A stretch of DNA of 64,000 nt from Castanea sativa (taxonomy: Eukaryota; Streptophyta; Magnoliopsida; Fagales; Fagaceae). The stretch lies in NCBI RefSeq assembly GCF_040712315.1, contig NC_134015.1:57551964-57615963 (forward strand), given 5' to 3'. The translations under genes and the position numbers were made by a program. The notes beneath the pieces were generated by a model, which was not told where the DNA came from, made no database searches, and saw nothing but the letters and a program-made list of their open reading frames with translations. This document shows positions 11,694 to 23,640 of this stretch, one piece after another (within the stretch, counting starts at the first letter, position 1; every line of letters begins with the position of its first letter).

Positions 11694-13672
11694 TAGTTAA
11701 CAAAAATCAGGTAGAGGGGTTAATTTGGGAAATTTTCAAACTTTCGGTTAAAAATCAAAATAATACAAAATTGATAGCTCAGCCTAAACCTAACCAATGG
11801 GGTCTTTTTGCATTTGAATTTTTTTTTTGTTCGTATTTCTTGGCGCAATTTTAAGATATATATTGATATCATTTTTCATTATCCATTCCAAGATATTATG
11901 AAATATCATGATACAATATTTAAAACTATTTCTCTTATTGTTAAAGACCTTGTAGTTGAATTGACACATTGCCATGCACAGAGTACTTGGAAGTTTAGAA
12001 AGAGCAAGATTTGAGTTATGAGAGTTTAAGGGGAAAGGGTTCAAGCTACGAGATTAGCAGCATATTGTAATTATCTCTATAAAAAAAAAAAAAACTATTT
12101 TCCTACTTAAATTTTAACTGTCCACTATCTTATAATTTTTTTTTTTGAAAGTGTCCACTATCTTATAATTTATAGTCTGTTCCAACATACCGATTTTTTT
12201 TTTTTTGATAGAATAGCATACTGATTTTTGTCATTTTGTTTTGTACTATATGTTTTTAAATTAAAAAGGATAATTTTAGGAACTTATGCCTTTTATCAAT
12301 CCTCCTAAATTAATGATGTCTTTTTTAAAAGTTTAATTTTTAAAGGTCAACAAGATAGAGTATAATCATTTACATATCTATTCTAGAGAGAATTCCAATG
12401 TCATAAGCTTTCTACTTCTAGCATTCTCAATTTCAAGATTTTTATTTTTTATTTTTATAATTGTGTTTTTTTATATTAAATTATGATATTTGTGCTTAAT
12501 TAGGTTCGTTGAAATTGTAAGTTTTGTTCATTTTGATTGACTTGGTCTGTAGTCTTACTTTGATTTGTTCATTGTCTAATGGGTTTCTTTCATATCTCTC
12601 TCCCTCTCTCTCTCTCTCTGACTCTCTCTCTTCCATGTCAATGGTCTCATTCTTGACTCAGTGTTCGTTTGGGAAGTGTGTTTTGCACTTCCAACATCTG
12701 CGTTTTTGCCTTTTAGCGTTTTTTTTTTGGACCAGCGCCTCTTGCACTGTTCATGGTCTCATGAACAGTGCAAATAGGCAAATGAAAAGTATTTTTATTT
12801 ATGAACAATAACCGGAAATTATTTTTTTTATTGTTTTCAGTTTCAGTTTTCAGTAAAATAAACAGTATCCAAACGGACCCAATACTCATGGCTGTTGACA
12901 TTGTAAATCAATTCACCTCTCCATTCTTGGTGTCAACAGTTAAGAATGGTTAATTATTATTGAATAGTATATTCTTTGACTTTGCACTCTCATGACTTTT
13001 GACATTATAATTTAATTTATATTTACATTTTATCTCTTTTTATATTGTATTATGCTGTCTTTAATCTAATAGATTCTATAGTAAATCAAGTTGACATTGT
13101 AAATCAAATTAGGGTGGGGTTTTTGTTTTTGTGAGAATCATATCCAAAATATAGTTTAGTTGGAGCATTTGTAAGATTACGTCAAATGGAACAAATCAAA
13201 TAAGGTAAAAGACGTATATCTCCAAGCTTATTTTCCCATGTTAGTCAGATTGTAAGTTTTCGTGCAATATGGTTCAAAAGAGTAAAATCTTTACTACAAT
13301 TGTCTACCATTCCAAGCAGCTCCCCACTTGCTATTGTAAGATTAATTTCAAAAGTTGCATTTCTTATTTGTATGAAGATTTTAATATTAATTTATGCAAA
13401 TTTAATTTGGTAGTAATATTAGGTTTAGATAATGTATCACTGAGCTGAAGCTATATACTTCAAATACATTAAGAAGTCATATTTATTAGTTTTGACATAA
13501 TTGTATGTCTATATTTCCTTTGAATCACATGGAGTTGGTGACTAACATTCATAGTTACCATGGCATGCATAATAACATTTAACAACGTGAACAATATGTT
13601 ATGTAATTTTTATTGAACTTTGAAAATGTGACAAGACTAGTTATTAACACTGTAATATTCATATTATAATGC
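11694..13672 (+). other. Remainder of SAG101-like intron 1
   Basis: AT-rich non-coding sequence ending in a polypyrimidine-poor acceptor (aatgcag at about 13672). It contains a CT-rich patch (12595-12622) and a hAT-like MITE (12661-12880). Nothing else is recognised. Confidence 0.5.
12661..12880. mobile_element. hAT-like MITE, CACTGTTCATG family, copy 2
   Basis: The left end gtgttcgtttggg and right end ccaaacggaccc form the inverted termini. Internally gcactgttcatg and catgaacagtgc form a strong hairpin. Flanks agree only partly (ttgactca / aatactca), so the target duplication has decayed or is not the true one. Confidence 0.65.
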
Positions 13673-14953
13673 AGATTGACAATTCCAAACCATTAATGAT
13701 CACTGGAAACTCTTTGGGAGAATCTGTTGCTACTCTGTTCACCTTATCACTGCTAGAAAAATTCAATTTTTCAAAAACCAAAGGCCCACTTTGCATCACT
13801 TTTGGTTCACCCCTTATTGGTGATGAGAATCTGCAAGAAGCCATATCTAAATATGCAGCATGGAACTCTTGCTTTTTGCATGTAGTTTCCGACCAGGACC
13901 TAGTTCCCTGAGTCTTAATTTATGGTTACCAGCCTTTTGGCACATTTCTCTTCTGTTCAAAGCTGGGTTGTTCTTGTTTTGAGGACCATCAAACCATTTT
14001 GGAGTTTTTGACAGCAACCAATTCAGGAACTCCTGAAAATGAAAATCCTAATAAAGTTTTTGAGTCCTATGGAACATTTGTGAAGGATCTCAACCGTAAG
14101 GTAATTTGCAAGGATACTACAGATCATGAATCCTTAATTGATTGGACTACAACACCATTACGCGCAGGCATTATTACACAACTAGCAGCAATCGGACTGG
14201 TGCAATCACAGGTAACTCAGTTACAACTCTTTTTGGATCGTATATAATTAGAATGCTTATTTGAGCTATGTCATTGTATGGTACAGATAATGTTACACCT
14301 AGGCAATACACTAAATAGAATAATGTAATGAATGAAATACTTACGGATTAAGTATTAATAACTAATCAAAGCCTTTACTGTTTCTTACATGGATAAACAT
14401 TACTACAATTTGAAGTCTTCGTCTTTGTCCTTGTGATGTCTCAAAACTCCCCTACTAGCCCAACTCATTTTTACAAGTTATATATTGCAGCAACAGCAGA
14501 GCATTGACATCAACATTATCATTACAAAGATAGAAAAACGGGCAAAAATGATGGCAATTTTAAACCAGCAGGCTTTTGATCCCACCAGGGGGTTGAATGA
14601 CATTAAAGTGTATATGGCCTATCTAGAACAGTATAAGAAGGTGTCTAAAGACAAGAGAGTGTTATTGGGAAGAAATGGTTGATCAAGCAGAGAAAAGGCC
14701 TCAGACAGTAGGTGCCTCCCTTCGTACCCGTTCCCTCTTCGGGGGAACAAATTACCGAAGGATGATTGAACCACTGGACATAGCTGATTACTACAAGGCA
14801 GGCAAACAAGACTACATAAATCAAGGAAGGTCAAACGTTACATAATATTGGAGCAATTGCTGAAAGAAACGGAGAAACCTTCAAGTGGTCCAAATGAATT
14901 GAAGAAACAGAATGTGGCGTCAAGTCTGACAGAGGATTCTTGCTTTTGGGCAC

Positions 14954-15657
14954 TGTAAACATCAAAAAGTTTGTGACGTATTCACAAATGTCCGATTGTT
15001 CATAGTAAAATATTTGTGGTCAGATTAATCTCCAATTGATGATGTGGACGATCAACAAATGAAATCAAGTCACATGGCGACGTCAAATGAAGAAAGCCAT
15101 ATGGCAATGTCAGAAGAAAAGACCTATATAGAAAGTTTTTATTAAATGAAAACCAAATTAAATTTATAATTCAACTCTCAATAAATGCTGAGAGAAAATT
15201 CCAAATTAAATACTATTGAGTTGTTTATAAATAGAGGCTTCTCATATGAGAAAAAGGAAGACACTTAGAGAGAAAACCCTGCTAACACTCTGTCAAAATA
15301 GAGAGTCATCTCTAAGTCTACAAGCATTCTATTGTTCATCAAGGTTGATTCCTACTTCTTCAAATCAAAGTAGGGATTCTCCTTCAATCGAGTTCAAGAT
15401 TAAGCTAAATCAAATCAAGCACGTTCAAATATTCATTCAACTTGGAGACATCAAAGCATGATTCAAGATCAAGCCTCACAGCCCTTCAGATCGTAAAGTT
15501 TCTTGGAGATCGAATCAGAGGAGTTTATTGTACTCTTTCATTGTAAAGATTCATACAGAGGATTGTACTCACATATATACAAATCAAATACAAGTTGATT
15601 ATTTGTTACACTGTTTCGTGATCGTGTGATTCTTCTATTACGAAAATTGTGCATACA
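14954..15657 (+). mobile_element. Solo LTR inserted in a SAG101-like coding exon
   Basis: A 704-bp segment starting TGTAAAC and ending ATACA, flanked by a perfect 5-bp duplication GGCAC (14949-14953 and 15658-15662). It has a TATA box (tataaata, 15226-15233) roughly 270 bp in, as expected for the U3/R boundary. No internal retroelement sequence or second LTR is present, so it is a solo LTR left by LTR-LTR recombination. When one copy of the duplication is discounted the host reading frame continues across (CFWA then HVEEARISC), proving exon disruption rather than an intron. Confidence 0.9.
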
Positions 15658-15947
15658 GGCACATGTTGAGGAGGCTCGCATTTCATGCAAATTGCTGAGT
15701 AGCAGAGAATCAAATGATATGGAGAAAGAAAGAAACAAATTGATTGAGTTTGAAAACTATGTATACGGTTAGATGAAAAATTATGCAGTATCTTCTGAGA
15801 TTTTTCTTACCTGGGAGCAGCTTCATGACATGGTGGAGAGAGTATAGAGAGATTAAGGGAACTTTTTATCGTTCACATCTCACTGGCTTAATGAATAATG
15901 AAGAGAATTACGACAAGTACACTAAGGGCCGCTTGGTGATTCCCTAG

Positions 15948-16332
15948 AGGTTTATATGATTTTGATCACATATTTCAATATTTATGTGTGCACTTCCCTT
16001 CAAACATTTATGGTATTTTGAAGCCATTCCCCAATAGATTGTAAATTAAAGAAAAACATCTTTTCAACTTTTTTATTATTTTTATAAAATTTTCATGCCT
16101 TGCTTTTTCCATTTTTGGGTTGGATACTTGGATGTATGCGAGCACATTTTGGATGAGCATAATTCTCCTCAACAAGACCATTCATGATTTGCTAAACCCT
16201 AGAGTCTTAATTTCACCCCCACAATCTTTTGCAACTAAAAGGGATTCACAAACTTAAAGTTACAAGTTGTGTGAGGCTTTTCTCGTGTTTGTAATTCGGT
16301 AAATTTGGGGTCTAAACTAGGGGTCTAAACTA
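15948..16332. other. Spacer after SAG101-like relic
   Basis: Non-coding. It ends in a two-copy short tandem repeat (ggggtctaaacta, 16308-16332) whose last copy abuts the TIR repeat. Confidence 0.4.
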
Positions 16333-18212
16333 GGGGTGGTGATTCGTGTTCGTGTGTTAGGTTTGTGTCGTGTCAACTCATAAGTATTCGATTATATAGA
16401 TGATAATGCCTTAAAATGTATACTTGTTATATATTTATGTGGGCGTTATCTCCTTATTTATATGCTTAATTTGTGTAATTAAGCCATGATTTGCATTAGT
16501 CCTTATTATTTATCTTTACATAATTTCTTGAATAAGATGTCATTCATTGTGTGTAATTTTCTACTTTCAGGAAATCATGTAAGAAAGATGAGTTTACAGG
16601 AATTTGTGAGAGAATGGAGGCTAAACTAGAATTAAAGTGGAGCTAAAGGACCATGCTTAAATTTCTAAGGAGGTGCAGCTGGAGTGCTTGGATCGTCTAC
16701 TCTGATTGGAAGCTTCAAATAAGGAAAGAAACCAAAGAGGCAGAATCTGAAAAGAAAAAATATGATTTGAGTACCGATCAGTATTTTGGGCGTATCTCTC
16801 TCATCAAAAATCCAATTGACACAAGGCCAAATGGGTTGGAACCGTGACTTAATTATCTACAACTTTTCAGTTTTGAGTTTTTCAAAATTATCAATTTTTG
16901 AAGGCCGAAATTAACTCACAAGTTACCGCTGTAAACCTGGATAGAAATTAAAATAGTAAAAGTTTTATTTTCTTTTAACACTTTTACATTAGGGTTTGGA
17001 GGGAAGGCCGTGAGAACGAATTTTGGGCAAAGAAAAACTTGTATTTTCCTTTCTCTAATGGCAGCCTAAACTCTTGCTAGGGCTAGGGGTTATGTTTCTT
17101 CTATACGGTATGAATATTCAATGTGATTCTTTCTAGGGTTTTATCAACGACATATTTGATTGTTCAATTAGATTTCTTTTGATGTATTAGTTCTTCCATG
17201 CTTTCAATAAGTTCAATCATGTTTTTCTTATTGTTTAGATGAATTTCTAATAATTTCAAATAGAAATAAGATTTTAAAGTGAATGAGTTTTTCTAAAAAA
17301 CTTTTCTAGCCGCATTATTAATCGAGGTTATCATGTATTCCTAAATTGTCTCAGTTCAACCGAATCATAAGTTTTTAATTGTATAAGAACAATCAATTAT
17401 GAAATAGATATTTTCTTAGATCACAAAGAATCTCATATCGATATAGGGAAACACTCCGATGCCCTAGTATTTACTTTATTGATTTACATAAGTTTTTATT
17501 ATTATTCTTGTTAACAGTCACCAAGCAAAAATTATTTTTCTTCTTCACCCAAATTGTTATTTAATTATATTGCCTTTGAATTTACCCTGCTCCTTGTGGT
17601 TCGACCTCGGTACTTCGAGAATTATATTGCTACGATCTCCTGCACTTGGGAGTGAGCAAACAATAGATCAACCCTAACCCGACATGTTTATTAAACGGGT
17701 CAAAATTCTTCAACCCTAATACAACCCATTTATTAAATGGATTAGTCATTTCGACCTGTTTATTAGATTTTATCAAAATGAAAAAAAAAAAAAAACTAAT
17801 TTTAGTACTAACCAAATTGATATGAATTATGAAAAATCAAAGAAATAAATATTTTTAATATAAAATTCAGAACTAACGAGTAACTGCATCATAAATAATC
17901 ATTCAAAACTAAAGCATATCTCAATATCACAAATAATCAATTATAATATGTCAAAGAAAATAAATCACAACAACTAATAAGTTTATTTGCCTAGGGTTTG
18001 AAGGGTATATTGATAAAATGTCATTTAATTAAACGAGTTAAACAAGTCAAATGGGTTTCTTGTGATGGATACTAATCCAACTCGTTTATTAAACAGGTCA
18101 GTCATGTCAACCCGAATATGACACGAACTCATTAAGCCTCAACCCATAGCCTACTAATTTCGTGTCGTGTCATATCAGGTTAGCGAATCGTGTCCAATTT
18201 TGCCTCCCTTAG
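16333..18212. mobile_element. TIR-type repeat with GTGTCGTGTC arms, split by a solo LTR
   Basis: The left arm (ggggtggtgattcgtgttcg, then gtgtcgtgtcaac) and right arm (gtgtcgtgtca, then gcgaatcgtgtcc and tttgcctccct) are inverted relatives. The 9-mer tctaaacta occurs immediately before the left arm (16324-16332) and just after the right arm (18213-18221), a possible target duplication, although the right terminus is not exact. Without the LTR the element would be about 610 bp. No coding capacity is seen. Confidence 0.5.
16401..17662 (+). mobile_element. 1262-bp solo LTR, Gypsy-like, TSD ATAGA
   Basis: Starts TGATAATGCC and ends GAGCAAACA, with a perfect 5-bp duplication ataga at 16396-16400 and 17663-17667. 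The 3' part (17585-17655) reads ccttgtggttcgacctcgg followed by gatctcctgcacttgg. I recognise this wording from the ends of plant Gypsy LTRs of the Athila/Tat kind. No internal domain or second LTR is present. Confidence 0.85.
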
Positions 18213-18722
18213 TCTAAACTAGTTTAATTAGGTAAAATCTTTCGAATATATTGTATAATTTATTTTTTGAAAAGCTCAATATCATATATCAACATTAGCC
18301 ATATTAACAAACAATTCGCTCAATAAGAATATTTATTTTAATGTATTAAACTATTAATTAAAAAAAACACTCTTTCATCTTGCTCTTTACAAAACCAGCA
18401 AGGAGGTTTTTTTTTTTTTAATATAAAAAAAAAAAAATCGATGTCACATTGTTTACAAGTTCTTTTTCCATTACACCACGCACAACGAAAACAATCACAT
18501 TCACAACCCTCGGCCCTAAATTTTCTCAATACTTTTAAAGGGTACATTATCATATGTAAGTAAAACTGCAACTCTTAAAAATAAATTCTTGTTCTGGTCT
18601 ACTAAGCTACTTGTTTCATAATCAATACTGAAGAAAAAAAGAAAACAGAAATAGAGAATGGAAGAGAACAATCTAAAATGATAAAATTTACAAAATTTTT
18701 CAAGAAGATATAGGTCTTAGAA
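18213..18722. other. 3' flank of the RNL gene
   Basis: AT-rich, no coding trace. It is the presumed 3' untranslated and terminator region of the minus-strand RNL. T/A homopolymers lie at 18407-18436. Confidence 0.4.
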
Positions 18723-21700
18723 TCATGATTTGGTAAGCCAATTCAAGTTGACATCTTTCTTAGCCACCATTACCTTTAAATTGGAGAAGAATTCCTCAAA
18801 AGGCTCCCATAACGTGGCCCTCTCTTCATCACAAACCACAAGCCTCAACTCTTTAAGCTCAGTAATTGATGATGGCAATTGCTTACGCAATCTCAGGCAA
18901 TCTTTCATGTGTAACTCTTTTAATTTATGCAATTCACCGATGTGTTTTGGAAACTTGATAATACTTATGCAGTTAGATATGTCAAGAATGCGTAACTTAT
19001 GGAGGCTTCTGATTGACTCTGGCAACTCTGACAATTTGGTACAAGACCTAAGCCTTAGCTCTTCTAAATTCACCAACTTTCCAATTTCTTCAGGCAATTC
19101 AGACAACTTATGACAATTGGTGATGTTGAGTTTTTTTAGGTGGAGAAACTCACACAACCGTGTAGGCAATTCCACTAAATCATTGCAGTAGTCAATGTTT
19201 ATCTCCATTAGATTTGGAAATGAATCTGAAACTTGTATAGTAGAATTCCCAAAAGTTTGACCAATATTACACATAAACAAAGATATTTTCTTCAAACTCC
19301 TCAATTGTACAAGGGTATTGCAAAGGGAAGAAATTGAAACCTTCTCTAATCTAATTCTCTTTAGATTGGGGAGAGAACTGAGTAGCTGAAAATTACTTAA
19401 TTCAGCAGGAAGGAAACCATAATTAGTGACAATTATAACCTTGAGTTTAACCATAATCTTCACAAACTCAGGTAAGGTGTACTTCCTTGTTCGAAGATTC
19501 AGAATTAAAGCCTCAATTTCAGGTGCTTGAATGTTGCACCAACTTGACGAAAACAGCTCATCTGCACAAAAAAAATATTCCATATGGTGTGACAAGATAC
19601 TCATTAGTAGGTTACATTGTGTGTGCGCCTTTGTTAGAGAGAAAAATGTACCAACCAGTAGAGATAGATAATAAGCGTGCATTGATAAGTTGTGGTTTCA
19701 TCCACCAGTCTGGTAGATTGTTTTCCTTGATGTCCACAATCAATCTTGTCCTTTCTATTAATGGCTTTTGGCTGCTCAATTGGATAGCTAGCTCCCTAAG
19801 AAGATCATGTTGGGTGACCAATTCTTCATTGTAATAGTAACTGACCTCTTCTGCATCTTTCCTGGTGAATGACCAAAAGTATAAGCTTATAAGAGATTCA
19901 AATTCTTCAGTCCTCACATAAGAAAAATATATATTCTATGGCAATTGAACATAGTTGTGGATTCGATAACAAAGACATGGATTGAGACAATCAGTTTCTA
20001 TCTGTACCAATTAAAATCAAACGGTTATAAGATAAGCAGCAAAAAGGTATAGACTACTAAAAGTTGAAATTCCCCTCTTTTATTAAGCAGAGTAATTGGA
20101 CCCCTTATTGTTTATCGTTTGATATAGAATTCCTTTTTTCTCTCTTAAGTAATCACCTTTAGCATCCTTCGTGTGTATATATATATATATTATCAATTGT
20201 GGCTGGCCAGAAGTTGATCAAGCTAGAAGACATAATGCAATATTTTGGGCCATAGGTCATGTATAGTGATATCACATCACAACTAGCAACTAGAAATGAT
20301 CAAATGAAGAACTTATCCTACAAGAAAATCACACTTTAGAAATCAGAAGTTTGAACAAACCTTTTCATTACAAGACTAGCCAAATTCCGATTGTTGAGTT
20401 CATGCAAATTAGCAATAGCATGGACATCATTTTTGCTCGATTCATGTAATTCTGTCCAAATATCAATGAGGGCAGTAGCAGGGATTCTTTGGTCTTCAGG
20501 AAATGAACCTAGGTCCATGAAATACTCTTTGAGGATGATCTTGTCAGCAGAAAAGTCAAGACATTTTTGGAGACAAGCAAGCACCTCATTATCAGAATCA
20601 AAAATAGAATGACCCTCAGACCATCCCGTTACTTTACTTTGCCAAACCTCTACAGGCTGCCCACAGAGTGAACCACCAACCACTTCAAGGGCTACCGGCA
20701 ACCCCCCACAGTATCTTACCATCTGCAATTCAAGGAACCAAATAAAATTAGTTCTTGTCCATAGGTTACAAGGGTAATATTGGTCAAGACTGTTTTTTGT
20801 CTAAACTCTAAACCACTGTTGTTCGGAAATGTGAAAATGCCTTTTGTATGACTTTTTTTCTTTCTTTTCCCTTGTCTTCACTCAAGTTTTGGGGACAATT
20901 CTTTCTCAAAAAAAAAAAAAAAAAGGGTTTTGGGGACAATTGGTTTGTCCGAAACAAAACAAACAAGCCTAAATATAATACATGTGCAAGTATGAAAACA
21001 TGATTTGGGCAAGTATATATGGTATATGGATCCATCAACCCAAAAATAGAATGTATATCTTTGGTCATATGCACACCTTAACCCAAACGGCAAATGTACA
21101 AACAAAATTAACCATATTTCTTTTAAATATATACTGACAAAGTACCTTTTTCATATCTTCTTCTAGTGTGTAAGAGCTCCCATCTTGCATTGATGCTGAG
21201 TGACAAAAAAGTTTCATTGCATCTTCATGATCTAATGGATTTAATTTAAATGTAAACTTAAATCTTGAAAATGCTTTTCTTGAAGTCACCACAATCTTGT
21301 AATTTGGAATATGAAAATTGAACTTATCAATAAGGGATTCTGATTCAGGCCAGACATCATCCAAGATCAACAATACGGGTTGACCAATTTGTTTCAGCAG
21401 TTGCTCCAGCTGGTTGATTGCATCTTCATCACTTTGAAACTCAGGGTACTTATCAGCAATATAACTAAATAGGTTTTGTACAATGACCTTCAGGTTGGGA
21501 GTTTTTGAAACGTTGACAAAAAATATATTGCCCATATATTTGCCTATCCAAACACAATGTAGTTAGAAAGCTGCCACCAAGGCATAGCTCATGTCTAATA
21601 ACATTATACGTCTACATGCATAATGGTGAAGTGAAATAAACAAAATTCCCATTCCCAACACAGGGTAAGAAGTGAGCAAAAGCAATTTTCTAGAAAACTA

Positions 21701-23287
21701 CACCAATAATGAATATAAATTTTTTTTTTTTTTTTTTTTATCCTTTTCTTTTCTTTATCACTACTCTTCTCAAGGCAGTAATTCTAAAGGATGAAATATG
21801 CCAAAAGCACCGCTATGACTATTGAGAAAGGACTAAAACAAAAGAATGAATACAATTAGCAATGTCCTACTATATCTTACCTTATGGCCCAAATATTGTT
21901 TCAAAACGTAGTTCAATTCACTTGCATAAATTGGAATCTTCTGTTTGAATAAAGTATTTCCATTTGTTCCAATTATGGTTAAACATATAATAATCAAGCA
22001 ATTGTACATTTAAAGATTCATCAATAAAGTTCTCTATCTATTTTGTTTTTAAATGACCTAACCATTTACCTTTCCTATAAAGTATCTACATACTAATACT
22101 ATCATTATATATAACTAAAATGAAAGTATTGCCCGTGTTTCTTTAAAGAAAAATGTTATGAACACAGCATTTTCATAATAATTCAAAATGGGTTCATTAG
22201 TTTCGATCACTTTTATTATGTAACATAAAAGTACCAACCAATCCGATCAAGACATGTTAGTAGTTGGAAAAACAAAAATGAAAAAAAAAAATGTATTCAC
22301 TAGACATATTTTCATTTGAGAAAAAGTACCTATAATTTCCTCATCCCAACCAAGCATTTTGACCAATGTGGTCTTCCCGCAACCTCCAAGAGCAGTCACA
22401 ATAAGCACAGACACCTCTTCCTTCAACAGCTCCCTCTTCAACTCCTCCAAATGCAAATTAAACCCAACAATATGATCCTTGGGTTCAGGAACCGCACACG
22501 AAAATTTCCCATATTTCTTCTTCATGTCCGAATTCTGACTCTCCACATGCTTCAAAACAAGATCCAAAGTCCTTTTGCTCTCATTCACCTCCGTCAATGT
22601 CTTCCATCCAATCCTTTTGTTGTGATTCACCTCAGCCAATGTCTCCAACCCAATCCTCGTGTTGTTATTCACATCCGCCAAAGTCTCCAACCCAATCGTT
22701 GTGTTCTGATTTAACTCAGCCAAGGCCTCCAACCCAATCCTTGTGTTGTGATTCACCTGGGCCAAAGTCTCCAACCCAATCGTCGTGTTGTGATTCACCT
22801 CGGCCAAAGTCTCCAACCCAACCCTTGTGTTCTGATTCACCCCCGTCAAAGTCTCCAACCCAACCCTTGTGTTCTGACTCACCAAGCTCAATGTCTCCAA
22901 CCCATTCCTTGTGTTCTGCACTATCAAATTCACCTGACAGAACTTTTCAATAGCCTCGTTTAACTTGGAAAGTTTGCTCGAATAAGAATAGGCTTTGAAA
23001 CAGTAGTTCCAACGCTTGATTTTGGAGCACTTGTCAACCAGCTCCTTGCCCTTCTCCATTTGTTTGATCAAGCTCTTTGTTTCCTCTTCTGGGAGATTCA
23101 GAGCTTGGCTTAGTTCTTTTATTTCTCGGACCGTTGCTGCTACGCCATCTAGCGTGGATTCTAAGCGTTTGAGTTCCGATTTGAACATGATGATTTGGCC
23201 TACCACATGCTTAACTGTACCATGCAAATTAGTAAATCCCTCTCCAAAAGCTGCCCCCACAACACCCCCTGCAACAAGATCTGCCAT
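18723..23287 (-). CDS. RPW8-type NLR (RNL helper, NRG1/At5g66900-like) with expanded linker repeats
   Basis: Five exons with GT-AG junctions and matching phases: 23287-22330, 21543-21146, 20722-20361, 19861-19656, 19561-18723, giving about 920 aa with no internal stop. Residues 1-124 form the RPW8-like four-helix region (starts MADLVAGGVVGAAFGEGF). Residues 125-236 are eight 14-residue repeats (consensus NTRIGLETLAEVNH) plus one worn copy. NB-ARC follows: P-loop GGCGKTT (about 301), kinase-2 LLILDDVW, RNBS-B IVVTSRKAF, GLPL as GGLPVALEV, and QHDLLRELA in the MHD position, the variant usual for RNLs. LRRs fill the last two exons. RNLs act downstream of sensor NLRs with EDS1-family dimers. I chose the ATG at 23287, because the upstream in-frame ATG (23305) adds only six residues. 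Placement in NRG1 rather than ADR1 is from recalled sequence style. Confidence 0.88.
22580..22915 (-). repeat. 42-bp in-frame coding repeat in the RNL (8 copies)
   Basis: Eight consecutive 42-bp units encode 14-residue repeats of the form N-T-x-x-G-L-E-T-L-x-x-V-N-x. All stay in frame and no unit carries a stop. Variation is mostly at residues 3-4, 10-11 and 13-14. The 14-residue length equals two heptads, so a helical extension is possible. The eighth unit is diverged (NKRIGWKTLTEVNE) and grades into a ninth, worn one. Confidence 0.93.
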
Positions 23288-23640
23288 ATCTTTTTGGAAC
23301 CTCAATTAAGAATGAAATACAACCCTGTAAAGGAATGGACACCAATTTTTGCCTGGATGAATTAGATTTTCAGGCAAACAAATGAAAGTGCAGAGAGAAC
23401 GATCAAGAAGCTAGCTTTGATCTCAAAGCTCTTCAATTTGTTCTTCTCTCAGCTTTGTTGCAAAACAATATGAGAAAAAAGAAGAAGAAGCAGAAGAATT
23501 TATGCTTCATTCTGTTTACGAGTGACTCTTAGTCAAGCCGTCCAGTACGAGTAACGAGTAAAGATAAGTATTGGTAGGTTCTCACTTTTTGACGTAGACC
23601 GCGGTACTTAACGGTCAACATAAAAAGGAGACCCACTCAC
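23288..23640 (-). promoter_or_regulatory. Putative RNL promoter region
   Basis: On the minus strand, upstream of the RNL start, a TATA-like gcataaatt lies about 210 bp from the ATG (near 23500). A TTGACC W-box core (plus-strand ggtcaa at about 23613) and a TTGACG (23588) lie further up. W-boxes bind WRKY factors and are common at immune genes; function here is inferred only. Confidence 0.35.

Larger units (their letters stand above)
9356..15947 (+). pseudogene. SAG101: SAG101-like lipase-like immune gene, broken by stops, frameshifts and insertions
   Basis: Belongs to the EDS1/PAD4/SAG101 family, nucleo-cytoplasmic partners that pair with EDS1 in TIR-NLR immunity. Exon 1 (9356 to about 9800) reads SGLELANSMVTLDILHDAWA, the family's N-terminal start. 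Exon 2 (about 13673-14211) has the lipase-like core with GNSLGES around the nucleophile-elbow position and ITFGSPLIGDENLQEAI. Exon 3 (14491-14953 and 15663-15947) is the helical EP domain (FDPTRGLNDIKVYMAYLEQY, then EPLDIADYYKAGKQDYINQG and, near the end, FMTWWREYREIKGTFYRSHL). Lesions: TGA at 13909-13911, +1 base near 14660, -1 base near 14835, solo LTR at 14954-15657, TAG at 15770-15772, +1 base near 15810. The end of exon 1 is not resolved. Intron 1 has grown to nearly 3.9 kb through insertions. It ends about 2.8 kb from the RNL gene on the other strand. The family call is confident; functionality is very unlikely. Confidence 0.85.

Noticed and set aside
22316..22963. Plus-strand open frames rich in Ser/Pro/Gln
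   Set aside because: They are the antisense of the 42-bp repeat of the RNL; the minus frame has domains, splice sites and a full NB-ARC.
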